Positions 11,101 through 19,781 of a DNA stretch of 64,000 nucleotides are shown piece by piece. The translations under genes were made by a program, and so were the position numbers. Origin of the DNA: Candidatus Kuenenia stuttgartensis (GTDB lineage: Bacteria; Planctomycetota; Planctomycetia; Planctomycetales; Planctomycetaceae). The first letter of the stretch is position 1; every line of letters begins with the position of its first letter. The notes beneath the pieces were generated by a model. That model saw only the letters and a program-made list of their open reading frames with translations. It searched no databases and was not told the origin of the DNA. The DNA is taken from the NCBI GenBank assembly GCA_945904015.1, contig CAMDPK010000014.1, forward strand, positions 1 to 64,000. Reading direction: 5' to 3'.

Positions 11101-12216
11101 GGCGACGTTTGTCTCAGATGTGGTGGATTCCGCAACCGTGTGGTCATCGGCCGAACGGTTCGCGTTGTCAAGTTGCCCGTGGGAGTCGGTCGCGATTTCT
11201 TGTTCGCCGAGCACATCGACCACTTTGGCCAAGCCCCAGTCGAGCACCAGCGTCTCACCGAACTCGCCGATCATCACATTGAGCGGCTTGAGGTCGCGGT
11301 GCAGCACTCCCTTGTCGTGCGCGAAGCCGACCGCCTGGCAGACCGCGATGAACTGTCGCAGCAGTCGTGTGAACGCCAACTGTCGCTCGGTGCTGCCGCG
11401 CAGCAGGATGTGCAGCGCCTCGATCGCCTCTTCCATGTTGCCGCCCTTGAGCAGCTTCATGGCGTAGAACGGAGTCCCATTTTCCTGATAGCCGACGTCG
11501 TAAATCGGCACGATCCCGGGGTGCTCAAGCTGCCCGGTAATCTGTGCCTCTTCGAGAAAGCGTTCGACGATCCGAGGGTTCTTGAGTGCCTTCGGCAGCA
11601 GTTCCTTGAATGCGATCTCGCGATGGATGATAGAGTCTTTGGCTCGCCAGATGTTGCCCAAGCCGCCGTGCGCGAAGTTGTCGAGCAGCCGATACCGGTC
11701 CTCCGCTCGCGGTCCGCGAAGCTGCCGCTGAGGTGTTGGCGGTTTCTTCGCCGCATTCGGCAATGGTTGTGGCCAAGCCTCACCGGTTGCTCCTTTGGTC
11801 GCAGCCCAGCCCCGCGCTACGGAACTGGATCCGGCGGTCGCCTGGATTTCCGGAGACATCGCAACGGCGCCTGGAATGGATGGTTCGACGATGGTGTGGA
11901 CGTCAGCTTCCGAATTGTTGAGCCTGGGTGTATTCAGGCTCGGCGAAGAGTCTCCAATTGTTGCGTCGTGCTCGATGTTCTCGTTTCGTAGCACGAGCAT
12001 GGCTTCTGCGGCTCGCGGTGACGGATCAACGATTGTCGCTTCGTCCGATTCGTTCGGCTCGACCAGCGTGTGATCGGGAAGCGTGCCGGGGCCTTTCGCC
12101 AGAACGTCATCGGCAATCGTTGCCTCCTCGTTGCCGGTCGATGACGCCAGTTGAGTCGCATCGTCGTGCGACTCGGTTCGCGGATCGCCGGCACCAGGTG
12201 GGTGAGGCACGGACAT
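8110..12216 (-). CDS. Ser/Thr protein kinase with C-terminal TPR repeats
   Basis: A 1368-residue membrane protein kinase. The start MSVPHPPG was chosen because AAGGAG lies seven bases upstream. Residues 1-115 are acidic and disordered-looking with six TxxD/E motifs (T33, T45, T50, T61, T86, T108). The kinase domain begins near 175 with a glycine loop HGGLGNIW, then FKELLPK, HRDLKPLNVM near 305, DWG (not DFG) near 325, and GTPAYMPPEQ near 437. The stretch between DWG and PPEQ is about 110 residues, several times the usual length and rich in Thr, Ser, Ala. A single hydrophobic helix at about 558-580 is followed by coiled coil and then many TPR-type repeats to the C-terminus, presumably extracytoplasmic. 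Substrates are unknown. It lies 22 bases behind a membrane protein gene in the same direction. Confidence 0.9.
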   Translation of the reverse strand: MSVPHPPGAGDPRTESHDDATQLASSTGNEEATIADDVLAKGPGTLPDHTLVEPNESDEATIVDPSPRAAEAMLVLRNENIEHDATIGDSSPSLNTPRLNNSEADVHTIVEPSIPGAVAMSPEIQATAGSSSVARGWAATKGATGEAWPQPLPNAAKKPPTPQRQLRGPRAEDRYRLLDNFAHGGLGNIWRAKDSIIHREIAFKELLPKALKNPRIVERFLEEAQITGQLEHPGIVPIYDVGYQENGTPFYAMKLLKGGNMEEAIEALHILLRGSTERQLAFTRLLRQFIAVCQAVGFAHDKGVLHRDLKPLNVMIGEFGETLVLDWGLAKVVDVLGEQEIATDSHGQLDNANRSADDHTVAESTTSETNVAATKDGATGAAVSNTGATHASATSAGGTQTGRTEPGTFFRRQVTTDARTAGSQTMMGQIMGTPAYMPPEQARGLINELDARTDIYSLGGILYKLLTNQPPVPRGKAQDVLVKVVSGQITSPREIDPTIPPPLEAICRKAMALLQADRYAKSLDLAADVEAWLADEPVSVFPDPWHERFRRWRKRHRTLVFSSSVAVIVIVCGSVAWNWLESSRVESLRLAAQSKVDAARIATKDSELAKATTLLTEALGQVRAESKLTQLRDGIQSDLDNVARLQAAAERARLAELRTKAARLLDDAQQATDTAKDFAQARTLLTEAVTLLTNETSLADLHRQAQSRLADVNQSLAQQSEVDAAKAQLAKFTATVEQVRVHGSNLSGQDSMDDLREAYKLGLAGMETFAIDFEQSETLDPRLTLLGPDAIETWRGGEFELLFTVAQAEINLAIKDQPAEVRTAAQRGLDRLRDADRLGRTSPAVAALKAELLDHLGKTEEAQAALKEMATIPARTRFDHYYLGELARLRHDYKSALTHYRDALQVDPNDYWSLNMIGYCHLYSADAAAATAAYTACIARRPDVFWPYVVRGYAFGELKQYEQAQRDFDKALELEPQSYHVFLNRGVVYLKQRNYAAARADFVKAAELRPDLSGPHEDLADLSRILGRELATSDAPDGVIRAAAEFQTSLAELTKALPLSPQQASLYHARGMIRVALSDPAAAIDDFQRAIRQSPNPLLRAASLREIGLIHQRAKRLPEALGAFEQSLAQNPRDSNVIRQRAEVLLSLNRFAEAIAGFTEFLEKEGPVGDVYRARGSALAKTEKYREAINDYTMSLQYEPSPNMLKQRGKAYLLQATQLAKEDFEESLRLNPIDPDSRWGLAHAMVMLGDYAGAVVEIEKTGIATKGAVGHFGPREWPLLFNPATTYALAFSKALVDPKLSVERREELAKQYVSKAVELLDLARRTAGEQFGPAFKKQLRSDTDLNPIRQRPEFVEFLKTIDAGSKPK

Positions 12217-12238
12217 GGCTATCTCCTTCTCGCCGAGT

Positions 12239-12832
12239 CTACTCACGAGTCGTGAACGGATTCTGCAACGCCTCGCCGGTCATGAAGTTCAATCGCGTGA
12301 CACGGAGGATCTTCCAGTCTCCCTTCTCGCGTTGCCACGTCAGCTCCCAGCGAGTCGGATAGTGGACGCCATCGGCATTGCCTCCGGCTCTGACGGTGGC
12401 GGAGGCTCGAAACTGCGTGACTGCTCGCGAGTCGTTGTTGCTCATCGTCGTCCGCACGTCCGAAATCCGCATCGCTTCGGGGAGATCGACATAGTTTAGT
12501 GCGGCTTCCGCCATTCGTCTCGTGCCATCGGCCGATGCCGAGATGTAACTCAGCGAGGCCGGCTCCGGTCCTCGGATCAACAAGTTCACCAAGCCTTGCT
12601 GCATGGAATCTCGCTGGAACGCCACGGCGAAATCCAACAGCCGTTGCTCGACGCGCTCACGTTCGGTGACGATCTGCTGCTCGACGACAAACACGATCCC
12701 GCACAGCGCGAGACACAAGGCGACTCCCGCCAAGAACATCGCCTTCCGCTGCGACATCCAGCCCAGAAACAGCAACACGCCGACGACACACAATCCGATG
12801 ATCGGCGGCCAAGGCGTTTCTGTGAACCACAT
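12239..12832 (-). CDS. Membrane protein of unknown function
   Basis: A 197-residue protein with two hydrophobic helices in the first 50 residues (IIGLCVVGVLLFLGW and MFLAGVALCLALCGIVFVV), then a soluble domain of about 140 residues. The soluble part (VEQRLLDFAVAFQRDSMQQ, then YPTRWELTWQREKGDWKILR near the end) has the look of an NTF2/SnoaL-like alpha+beta fold, where WxxEKGxWKI is common in the last strands; that is inference only. Only 22 bases separate its stop from the kinase start, so the two are probably co-transcribed. Confidence 0.7.
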   Translation of the reverse strand: MWFTETPWPPIIGLCVVGVLLFLGWMSQRKAMFLAGVALCLALCGIVFVVEQQIVTERERVEQRLLDFAVAFQRDSMQQGLVNLLIRGPEPASLSYISASADGTRRMAEAALNYVDLPEAMRISDVRTTMSNNDSRAVTQFRASATVRAGGNADGVHYPTRWELTWQREKGDWKILRVTRLNFMTGEALQNPFTTRE

Positions 12833-12873
12833 GATGGGATTTTCGATTTGAGATTTTTGATTTGCGATTGGGA
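12833..12873. repeat. AT-rich quasi-repeat (GATTT/GATTTG runs)
   Basis: Between two minus-strand genes lies a short AT-rich run of repeated GATTT-type words (gattttcgatttgagattt and the following tttgatttgcgatt). It stands out from the GC-rich surroundings. A related AAATCTC-type run lies just before the oxidoreductase start at about 16873-16902. Role unknown. Confidence 0.5.
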
Positions 12874-15800
12874 CTACGGCGAGTTCAGCGGCTGTCCGAC
12901 GCGCAGATAGGTGAAGAGATTGCGGACCTGTTCGTCGGTCAGATTATTGAGCAGCCCCTCTGGCATCAGCGATTTCTTGAGCGGGACAGTTTCTTCGATG
13001 TCGTCGCGGTTGATGGAGATGTTTTGGCCGTCGATGCCACGGACGACCAGCACGCGGGCGTCTTGATCGGCGCGGAAGCCGGTGATCGTGCGGCCGTCGT
13101 TGGTGACGACGACGATGGCCTCGAAGCCCTCGCGGATCTCGGCGCTGGGGTTGATGACGTTCGTGAGGATGTGATTGACGTCGTTCCGTTTGAACGCGGT
13201 CAGGTCGGGGCCGATGCGGCCTCCCTCGCCGAACAGCAAGTGACACTTGCCGCACGACTGCATGAAGATCTTTTTCCCCTCGAACGGCTCGCCCCCTTCG
13301 GATTTGGCGACGGCGGCGAACCGCGCGATCAGTTCCTGCATCTCGGCGGTGCTGGCTCCTTCGAGTTTCGGCCAGTGCTTCTTGACCAGAGCGGCCAGCT
13401 TGTCGTCCTTGAGAAACGTCAGCTTGCGAACGACGTCCATCGGCAACACATCTTGCTTGAGCTTGCCTGAGTCGATCGCTTCCACAAGCTGCCGAGCCCA
13501 AACAGGACGGCTGGTGAGCAGCGTCAGCGCGACCGACTGCACGTCATCGTGCAAGCTGGCGAAGACGGTCAGCACTTCGGAGCCGATCGCCTCATTTTTG
13601 AAACCGAGCAACGACGTGAGCGCGGCCGAGCGGACGTCGTTGTCCGCCGACGTCTTCGCGATCGCGACCAGCACCGTCACCGAACCGCTCGGCTGAACGT
13701 CGCCGAAGGTCTGCACGAGTTCAATCCGTCGCGTTTTCGCCTCTTCAGCAGCCGCTTTTTGTTTTGGATCGGGCGGGGAAGCTGGTTCGACGGCAACGAG
13801 CTTGAGCGCCTCGTCGATCGCGGCCGTGTCCTTCTGACGGACTCGCAGCGCGAGCGATCCACCGCCGGACTCGGTGATCTGTTTCACCAGTTCATCCGGC
13901 AGGCCGCTGAGCGGTCGCCCTTTGAACGCGGCCTCGAAGCCAATCAGGAGTTCCTGCTTGTGCTCGGCCGTCGGTGCCTTCGCCAGCAATTCGGCCGCGA
14001 CGAGCAGATCGTTTCGCGTGCCGGACTGAGCGAACCGCTGCATCGTCCGTGAGACGAGATGCTTCTCGACCAGCGGACGATTCCAGACGTCCGGGTTCTT
14101 GAATAGCCCGACGATTGCGGCTGAGCCTTTCGTGGCCTTCGATTCCAACGCCCACCACAGCAGCAGCGGGATGTGAATGTCGTCGGCGTCTTCGTGGTGC
14201 ATCGTCAAAGCGTCGATCAACGGCAACGCTTGATCGGCCGGCAGACGCTTGGCGGTCGAAGCGAGTTGGCTGCGGACGCGGACGTAGGTCTCTGACTTTG
14301 CGGCCTCGACCAACTTGCGAGCCAGCGGGATTGACGTGCGCGTCTCGGCGAAACGATGTCCCATCAAATGCGCGTCCTGAACTTCTCGCGGCCCCGGCAC
14401 GGCGCGGCCCGTGGCATTCGCGGCGGCGGCCAGATCGAGCGGCATGTCGCCGCTCAGACGCACCGTCCATTCACGGACGAGCGGTTCCTTGTGGGCGAGG
14501 CACTTCTGCGCGAACGCATCGTCGAGTCCTCCGAGCTGGTATGTCGCCCACAGACACTCCAACGCGAACTGGCCGGTGCTTGATTCGATGTTCTTTTTCA
14601 GCAGCGGCAACACGGTTCGATCGCGGCGTTGACTGATGAGTCGCAGAGCGGTTTGACGCTGCCACTTGTTGGGATCGCGGAGGTGCTCGACCAGTTCTGG
14701 AGTTGATTTCTTCCCAAGATCCGTAGACCGGACGCCTACGTCCGGTCTCTCGGACGTAGGCGTCCGAGCTACTTTCGCCGACAGGCGGTAGATGCGGCCG
14801 TTGTCTTTGTCGATCAAGCCTTGGAAATGTTGCCGGTGTGCGATCTGCGGCTCGTACATGTCAGCGACGTAGATCGCTCCGTCGGGGCCGGCTTTGATTT
14901 CGACCGGACGGAAACGCGGATCGGTCGAGGTGATCGTGTAGCCCAGATCCTTCGTCTTGAATGACGAGCGGTCGTTCGTGAGATCGGCCTCGACGACGCG
15001 GCCTTGCAGCGGCTCGATGCCGAACAGGTGGCCGCGATATTTGTCCGGCAGCGCCGCTCCGGCGTCGATCACGAAGTTGTGCGTGAACCGGGGCACGTTC
15101 GTGTGGCCCATCGCGTTGAAGTAGCCGTTGGCATACGGGTTCGACAGCGGCCCGTGCTTGTTGAAACCCTTCTGGTAGTAGCCTCCCTGCGTGTAGTGAA
15201 AGCCGCGCGTGTCGCCGCCGTTGTGGCCGGAGAAGACGCGGCCTTCGGCGTCGATCTCGCAGCCGAAGCTGTTGCCGCCACCTTCGGAATAGATTTCAAA
15301 GCGGCGCGTTGCCGGGTGATAGCGCCAGATGAGCTGTCCCATCGAATGGACCGGCAGCTTGTCGAGGCCGGGTCGCATGACCGCGCTGCTGGTTGTGCTC
15401 CCTTGGCAGCCGTAGAGCCAACCATCCGGTCCCCAGCGCAGCGAGTTCGCAACCGAGTGCGTGTCCTCAAGCCCAAAACCTTGCAGATGAACTTCGGGAT
15501 CGCCGTCGGGGACGTCGTCGTGATTCTTGTCGGCGTAGTAGAGCAAGTACGGCGGGTTCATCACCCACACGCCGTCGCGGTCGAGGGCACATGACGTGGC
15601 GATGTTCAGGCCATCGACGAACGTCTTGTGTTTGTCGAGCACTCCGTCGCCGTCGGTGTCTTCGTGAATCGTGATCTTGTCGAGTCCCGGCTCCCCCTGC
15701 GGCGGCGGCGGCGGGACTTTGTCGTAGACCGCTCGCCAGAAGACGTCCTTGCTGACCATCTTCAACCCGGCCGGATACGGATACTGCAAATACTGCACGA

Positions 15801-16572
15801 CCCACAGCCGACCGCGCTCGTCCCAGGTCATGTGCAGCGGCTGCTTGACGTGCGGCTCGGCGAGCACGAGTTCCAGCTTGAGATCGTCCGGCACCGTGAA
15901 TGTCTTGAGCGCCTGGTTCGGCGGCACGATCGGCGAGTAATCGGCCGGAGCCTTTCCGATCGGAGCACTCGACGGCGACACCAGGATCTTGCTGAACAAC
16001 GCCGGAGCCGTCGGCAACTTGGCCGCGTTTTTGTCATCGACGCGAGCGGCGAAGACCGCGTCGTCACCGAGTCGGAAGTCCCACTTCCCCTCCATGCGAA
16101 TCGTCTGCCCGCCGGCACTGAGGCTGGGAGCGGCTCCCTTGAAGCCTCCCTTGCCGTCGTGGTCGTAGACGCGAATCGCGATGACGTTCGCCTCGCCGTA
16201 GCGGATGTGTTCGGAAGGGACGACGTATTTTTTGAGTTCTTTCAAACCGCTTTCGTACTTTGGCGGAAACGCTCCCGCGCCTCCCAGCTTCACGCCGTTG
16301 AAGTACGCCTCGTGAGCGTTATCAATCTGCTCGGTCGCGATCGTGATTTGAGAGGCTTGCCATTCGGCCGGAATTTTGGCTTCGGCTCGATACCACGCGA
16401 TGCCATCAAACTTGGCGAGCACACCGTTCGACTGATCGTCCCACGTCCCCGGCACGGTCAGCTTGTGCCACGCGGTTTTGTAGTCGGCTGCCGTTGGCGT
16501 CGGGTCCGCCGCTCGGACGGCGATCCCCAAGACAAAACCGGCAACGATCAAAAATCCAACGGATCGCAACAT
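12874..16572 (-). CDS. Haem-binding CxxCH protein with beta-propeller and HEAT repeats
   Basis: A 1232-residue exported protein of the type annotated in planctomycetes and verrucomicrobia as PVC-type haem-binding CxxCH or membrane-bound dehydrogenase. A signal peptide (MLRSVGFLIVAGFVLGIAVRAA) is followed by a jelly-roll carbohydrate-binding-like region (to about 200), a glucose/sorbosone-dehydrogenase-like propeller (LVLAEPHVKQPLHMTWDERG, HEDTDGDGVLDK, WGPDGWLYGCQGS), a HEAT-like helical region, and a C-terminal cytochrome c domain with CGKCH near residue 1107 and a distal GLLNNLTDEQVRNLFTYLR. AGGAG six bases before ATG 16572 fixes the start. Between propeller and HEAT region a palindromic repeat is read in frame. 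Electron acceptor and substrate are unknown. Confidence 0.9.
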   Translation of the reverse strand: MLRSVGFLIVAGFVLGIAVRAADPTPTAADYKTAWHKLTVPGTWDDQSNGVLAKFDGIAWYRAEAKIPAEWQASQITIATEQIDNAHEAYFNGVKLGGAGAFPPKYESGLKELKKYVVPSEHIRYGEANVIAIRVYDHDGKGGFKGAAPSLSAGGQTIRMEGKWDFRLGDDAVFAARVDDKNAAKLPTAPALFSKILVSPSSAPIGKAPADYSPIVPPNQALKTFTVPDDLKLELVLAEPHVKQPLHMTWDERGRLWVVQYLQYPYPAGLKMVSKDVFWRAVYDKVPPPPPQGEPGLDKITIHEDTDGDGVLDKHKTFVDGLNIATSCALDRDGVWVMNPPYLLYYADKNHDDVPDGDPEVHLQGFGLEDTHSVANSLRWGPDGWLYGCQGSTTSSAVMRPGLDKLPVHSMGQLIWRYHPATRRFEIYSEGGGNSFGCEIDAEGRVFSGHNGGDTRGFHYTQGGYYQKGFNKHGPLSNPYANGYFNAMGHTNVPRFTHNFVIDAGAALPDKYRGHLFGIEPLQGRVVEADLTNDRSSFKTKDLGYTITSTDPRFRPVEIKAGPDGAIYVADMYEPQIAHRQHFQGLIDKDNGRIYRLSAKVARTPTSERPDVGVRSTDLGKKSTPELVEHLRDPNKWQRQTALRLISQRRDRTVLPLLKKNIESSTGQFALECLWATYQLGGLDDAFAQKCLAHKEPLVREWTVRLSGDMPLDLAAAANATGRAVPGPREVQDAHLMGHRFAETRTSIPLARKLVEAAKSETYVRVRSQLASTAKRLPADQALPLIDALTMHHEDADDIHIPLLLWWALESKATKGSAAIVGLFKNPDVWNRPLVEKHLVSRTMQRFAQSGTRNDLLVAAELLAKAPTAEHKQELLIGFEAAFKGRPLSGLPDELVKQITESGGGSLALRVRQKDTAAIDEALKLVAVEPASPPDPKQKAAAEEAKTRRIELVQTFGDVQPSGSVTVLVAIAKTSADNDVRSAALTSLLGFKNEAIGSEVLTVFASLHDDVQSVALTLLTSRPVWARQLVEAIDSGKLKQDVLPMDVVRKLTFLKDDKLAALVKKHWPKLEGASTAEMQELIARFAAVAKSEGGEPFEGKKIFMQSCGKCHLLFGEGGRIGPDLTAFKRNDVNHILTNVINPSAEIREGFEAIVVVTNDGRTITGFRADQDARVLVVRGIDGQNISINRDDIEETVPLKKSLMPEGLLNNLTDEQVRNLFTYLRVGQPLNSP
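14723..14772. repeat. In-frame REP-like element inside CxxCH gene
   Basis: Arms 14723-14747 and 14750-14772, same family as 8059-8113 (inner hairpin around ggacgcctacgtcc, GTAG feet at both ends). On the coding minus strand it is read as VARTPTSERPDVGVRSTD: the frame splits GTAG as GTA|G and so avoids the stop. It falls in the linker between the propeller and the helical repeats. Confidence 0.85.
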
Positions 16573-16905
16573 CACAGACTCCTGAGCGGAAAGAGGCGGG
16601 CGAAATCACAGGCGAGTCGGAAGAGCGCGGCTCCCGATGGACGGCCACTTTATTGACCGCCGACGTGACTTGGAAACGTGGTGGACTGGTCGTGGTGCAG
16701 ATTGGAGAGCGGGGGACGTCAGTCCTCCGAGAATTCGCGAGGCTGACTTAGGGGATTCACATCCCCCGCTCGCCGATCTGTACCAATTCTGGCGAACTTG
16801 GTTGGCCGATTAGCTCTTCCCATCGCACAGGCTTTTCCTCATTCTTCCGCCTCGTTTCATTGGCCGTTTCAACTTCAAATATGAAATCTCGAATCTCAAA
16901 TCACT
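16573..16905. other. Divergent intergenic region with palindrome
   Basis: About 330 bases between the CxxCH gene and the oxidoreductase gene. The middle (16695-16783) is an imperfect palindrome whose arms share gagcgggggacgtcag-type sequence (left arm from 16695, right arm ending at 16783), with inner hairpin potential around ggggattcacatcccc. The right end holds an AT-rich run of AAATCTC words. No gene was found, and no clear promoter boxes. Confidence 0.6.
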
Positions 16906-18009
16906 ATGCCCAACAAAGTTCGCATCGCCATCATCGGAGCCGGCGCAGTTTCCGATTATCACCACGTCCCTGGAATTCGGATCGACCAGCGCTGCGAGTT
17001 GGTCGCTGTCTGTGATCCGAACGAGCAACTGCTCAATCAGCGGCAGAAGGATTGGGGACCGACGAAGAAGACGACTCAGTTCGAGGAGATCGCCGCCGAT
17101 CCGGACATCGACGCGGTAATTATCGCGACGCCGAACTTCACACACAAACCGATCGCGCTGGCCTGCATCGCCGGAGGCAAGCATGTCATGTGCGAAAAGC
17201 CGCTGGGACTGAACTTCTCTGAGTCGGCCGAAATGTTCCGAGCGGCTCGAGACAAGAACCTGCGGCACATGACGGCGTTCACCTATCGGTTCGCACCGTC
17301 GATGCGCTACGTCCGGCATCTCGTGAAGAGCGGAGCGCTCGGCCAGCCGCGACACTTTCGCAGTCAGCGGTTTCTCGACTGGCCGGAGACCAGTTGGGGC
17401 TGGCGGCAGTACAAGAAACTCGCGGGAGCCGGCGACCTGTTTGACATGACGATTCACCGGATCGACTTTTCGATGGACCTGATGGGGCCGATCAAGACGA
17501 TCTGCGGCGCGGTCGCTCAGTTCGCCACGCGAGAGAAAACGAACGACGGCCAGGCGTGTGCTCCGTCGGAGGTTGATGACTGGTCTTCGCTGATCGGCCT
17601 GTTCGAGAACGGTGCGACCGGCGTCTGGGAAGGGAGCACGCTGATGAAGGGGCATCACAACAACGGCTTCGGCTACGAATGGGCCGAGGTCAACGGCAGC
17701 GAAGGCTCGGCCGCGTATCAGCTCACCGATCCGAACAACATCGTCGTCGGCAAGCACGGCGGCACGATGCAGAAGCAAGCGGTCCCGCGCGAGTTCCTGG
17801 TCATCCCTGGCAGCCCACGCAATCCGAATGACGGTGTCCCCAGCACGGTCTTCCGTTACGACCTCGTCTGGGAATTCGTCAGCGCGATCACCGAAGGCCG
17901 CGACTGCGTCCCCGGCTTCGACCACGGAGCACTCGCCCAAGCGGTCGCTGACGCCACGCTCGAATCTTTTGAGAAGAAGACCTGGGTCAACATCGACGCG
18001 AAGTTATGA
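16906..18009 (+). CDS. Gfo/Idh/MocA family oxidoreductase
   Basis: A 367-residue NAD(P)-dependent oxidoreductase. The N-terminal Rossmann fold shows IAIIGAGAVSDYHHVP with CDP-x-N at the end of the second strand, ATPNFTHKPIAL, and the family signature EKPLG (residues about 97-101). The C-terminal alpha/beta domain carries DMTIHRIDFSMDLMG, where the His would be the usual proton donor region. There is no twin-arginine signal, unlike many planctomycete members, so the protein is probably cytoplasmic. Substrates in this family are mostly sugars and inositols; none can be assigned here. No strong ribosome binding site is visible. It is convergent with the DUF1559 gene, 11 bases apart. Confidence 0.92.
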   Translation: MPNKVRIAIIGAGAVSDYHHVPGIRIDQRCELVAVCDPNEQLLNQRQKDWGPTKKTTQFEEIAADPDIDAVIIATPNFTHKPIALACIAGGKHVMCEKPLGLNFSESAEMFRAARDKNLRHMTAFTYRFAPSMRYVRHLVKSGALGQPRHFRSQRFLDWPETSWGWRQYKKLAGAGDLFDMTIHRIDFSMDLMGPIKTICGAVAQFATREKTNDGQACAPSEVDDWSSLIGLFENGATGVWEGSTLMKGHHNNGFGYEWAEVNGSEGSAAYQLTDPNNIVVGKHGGTMQKQAVPREFLVIPGSPRNPNDGVPSTVFRYDLVWEFVSAITEGRDCVPGFDHGALAQAVADATLESFEKKTWVNIDAKL

Positions 18010-18020
18010 GACGATGGAGA

Positions 18021-19781
18021 TTACTTCGCTGCTCCGCTGACCGGACTGAGGAGTTCTTTGTTGGCGATCCAAGCCGCGAAGTAAGGCTGAGTCGCATTTC
18101 GCTGCTGAAGGATCACCAGAAAGGGCTTGTCGAAAATGAAACGGCGCGGCTGAGGAGTCGGCTTTGGATCGCCGGCTTCCATAAGGATCACATCCGCCTC
18201 GGATTCGAGGATCGCGCCGGACTCATCGAGTTGAAACTTCACAATCTGCCGTGCGCCAGCAATGTAAAATCCAGCCCAGCCTGGGTTGACCAGATGCCGG
18301 CCGAGGAGTTCGGGAAACTCGCGCTCAATGTTGGCAGAGAGCCGAGGAATGATGAGCGGCTCGTGCGGTTGCAAACTCTCACTACGTCGGCGACCGGTTC
18401 CAGGCAGACGGCGTTGTTTGACGACTTCGATCATTTCGGCGACCGTTGCCAACGGAGCAATCTTCGCCAGCACGATGTCGTCTGTGCGCGTTTTCAATCG
18501 CAAAACAAAGTCATCGTCGGTGACGTAGTCGAGTACCTCGACTTGGCCGCGCATCATTTCGGCCTGCGGACCACCATGAATTCCGAACGATTCGACCAAA
18601 ACGGAGTCACTCGAAGTTTGAAACGGTAGCGGCTGGTCGAGCTTGTCGAACTTCGTTGCGAAGGGAAGCCGCTTGAACAAATAGCAGTAGGCCCAAAAGG
18701 CACCGTCGCGAGTTGGTTTGCCGAGTTGCCGCTGTTTGCCGGGAAACTTCCGGCTCATCTCTTGGTCGATACGATCGAAGATGCCGTCCTTGACCGGACC
18801 CGCCAACGCGACATAGCTGGCATCATCCAAATTTGCTTGATCGAATTGCACGCGATTCAGTTCGACAGCCATCTCCGACGAGCCTTCCAAGTCGATGGGA
18901 GCTTTAATGGTCTCATTCCGCATTCCGTCCCAAGCAATTTGGAAGGTTGCGCAATAGACGAGATTGCGTTCGGGCGCTATCCGAGCCGTGGCGTGCGGCA
19001 GCATATCCGTGCGCGTCAGTGACGAGTGTGAGACAGTTGCCGCTTCGTCGGCCGCAAATTGAAAGTTTTGGAGAGGCCAGTCGACTCCGGGAAAGAAACC
19101 TCCGTTGTTACGAGTCAAAAGAGTTCTCCAGATTTCGTGATGAAGCTGCGCTTTGATAAGCCTCACGCCGAGATCCGGCAACGCGACGTGAAATCCTTCA
19201 TCATGACCGCATTCGGCGGGAGTGGCAGGGAGTTGACTTTTGGTCTGGGCGAAGGTCAGGTCGCGCGGTTCCAGCCAAGCAATGTCTGACTTCGGAAGTT
19301 CCACAAGTTGGATCGTGTCATCTGGCCCGTCGATCAAGTCACTGATCTTGCAGGCGTACTGTTCCGGCCAAACGGTCTGCGGTCCGACGACAGCGACGTA
19401 GTTCGTGAGTTCTTTCGATTTCACCACAGGACATCGAAAGACTAAGGGCATCTTGCCGAGCAACAGCCGATTGCGTGGCCCGTTCCACGGCTCGTCGAAG
19501 TGGTACTGCTGATAGAGTTGATCGTGACCCAACTGCGGCAGAACCAAGACTCGCCAACTGTGCCAACGCTGACCGTCCTCGCCCAAGACATAAGCCGGAG
19601 GGAACGAGCCGTGCGTGTCGTGATATTGATGCAGAGCTTGCGCAATCTGTTTGAGGTTCGCCTTGCACGCGTTGCGCAAACGATCGGGTCTCGTGCCAAC
19701 GTCAAGGAGCCAGATCATTCCCCCGACAGCCAGAACGGCGATGACTGTGGTCCGAATCACTGAGCGAACGCGAGTGGCCAC
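18021..19781 (-). CDS. DUF1559-containing membrane-anchored protein
   Basis: A 586-residue protein from a GTG start with AAGGA six bases upstream. An N-terminal hydrophobic helix (VIRTTVIAVLAVGGMIWLL) precedes the DUF1559 signature CKANLKQIAQALHQYHDTHGSFPPAY, then WHSWRVLVLPQL and ISDLIDGPDDTIQLVE. DUF1559 proteins are expanded hugely in planctomycetes and normally start with a type IV pilin-like cleavage and methylation motif (GFTLVELLVVIAIIAIL). That motif is absent here, so this member is more likely held by an uncleaved anchor. The C-terminal 370 residues (from about LTRNNGGFFPGVDW) do not resemble anything I recognise and repeat part of a structural pattern with FKLQLDESG-like strands. 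Function unknown. Confidence 0.8.
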   Translation of the reverse strand: MATRVRSVIRTTVIAVLAVGGMIWLLDVGTRPDRLRNACKANLKQIAQALHQYHDTHGSFPPAYVLGEDGQRWHSWRVLVLPQLGHDQLYQQYHFDEPWNGPRNRLLLGKMPLVFRCPVVKSKELTNYVAVVGPQTVWPEQYACKISDLIDGPDDTIQLVELPKSDIAWLEPRDLTFAQTKSQLPATPAECGHDEGFHVALPDLGVRLIKAQLHHEIWRTLLTRNNGGFFPGVDWPLQNFQFAADEAATVSHSSLTRTDMLPHATARIAPERNLVYCATFQIAWDGMRNETIKAPIDLEGSSEMAVELNRVQFDQANLDDASYVALAGPVKDGIFDRIDQEMSRKFPGKQRQLGKPTRDGAFWAYCYLFKRLPFATKFDKLDQPLPFQTSSDSVLVESFGIHGGPQAEMMRGQVEVLDYVTDDDFVLRLKTRTDDIVLAKIAPLATVAEMIEVVKQRRLPGTGRRRSESLQPHEPLIIPRLSANIEREFPELLGRHLVNPGWAGFYIAGARQIVKFQLDESGAILESEADVILMEAGDPKPTPQPRRFIFDKPFLVILQQRNATQPYFAAWIANKELLSPVSGAAK

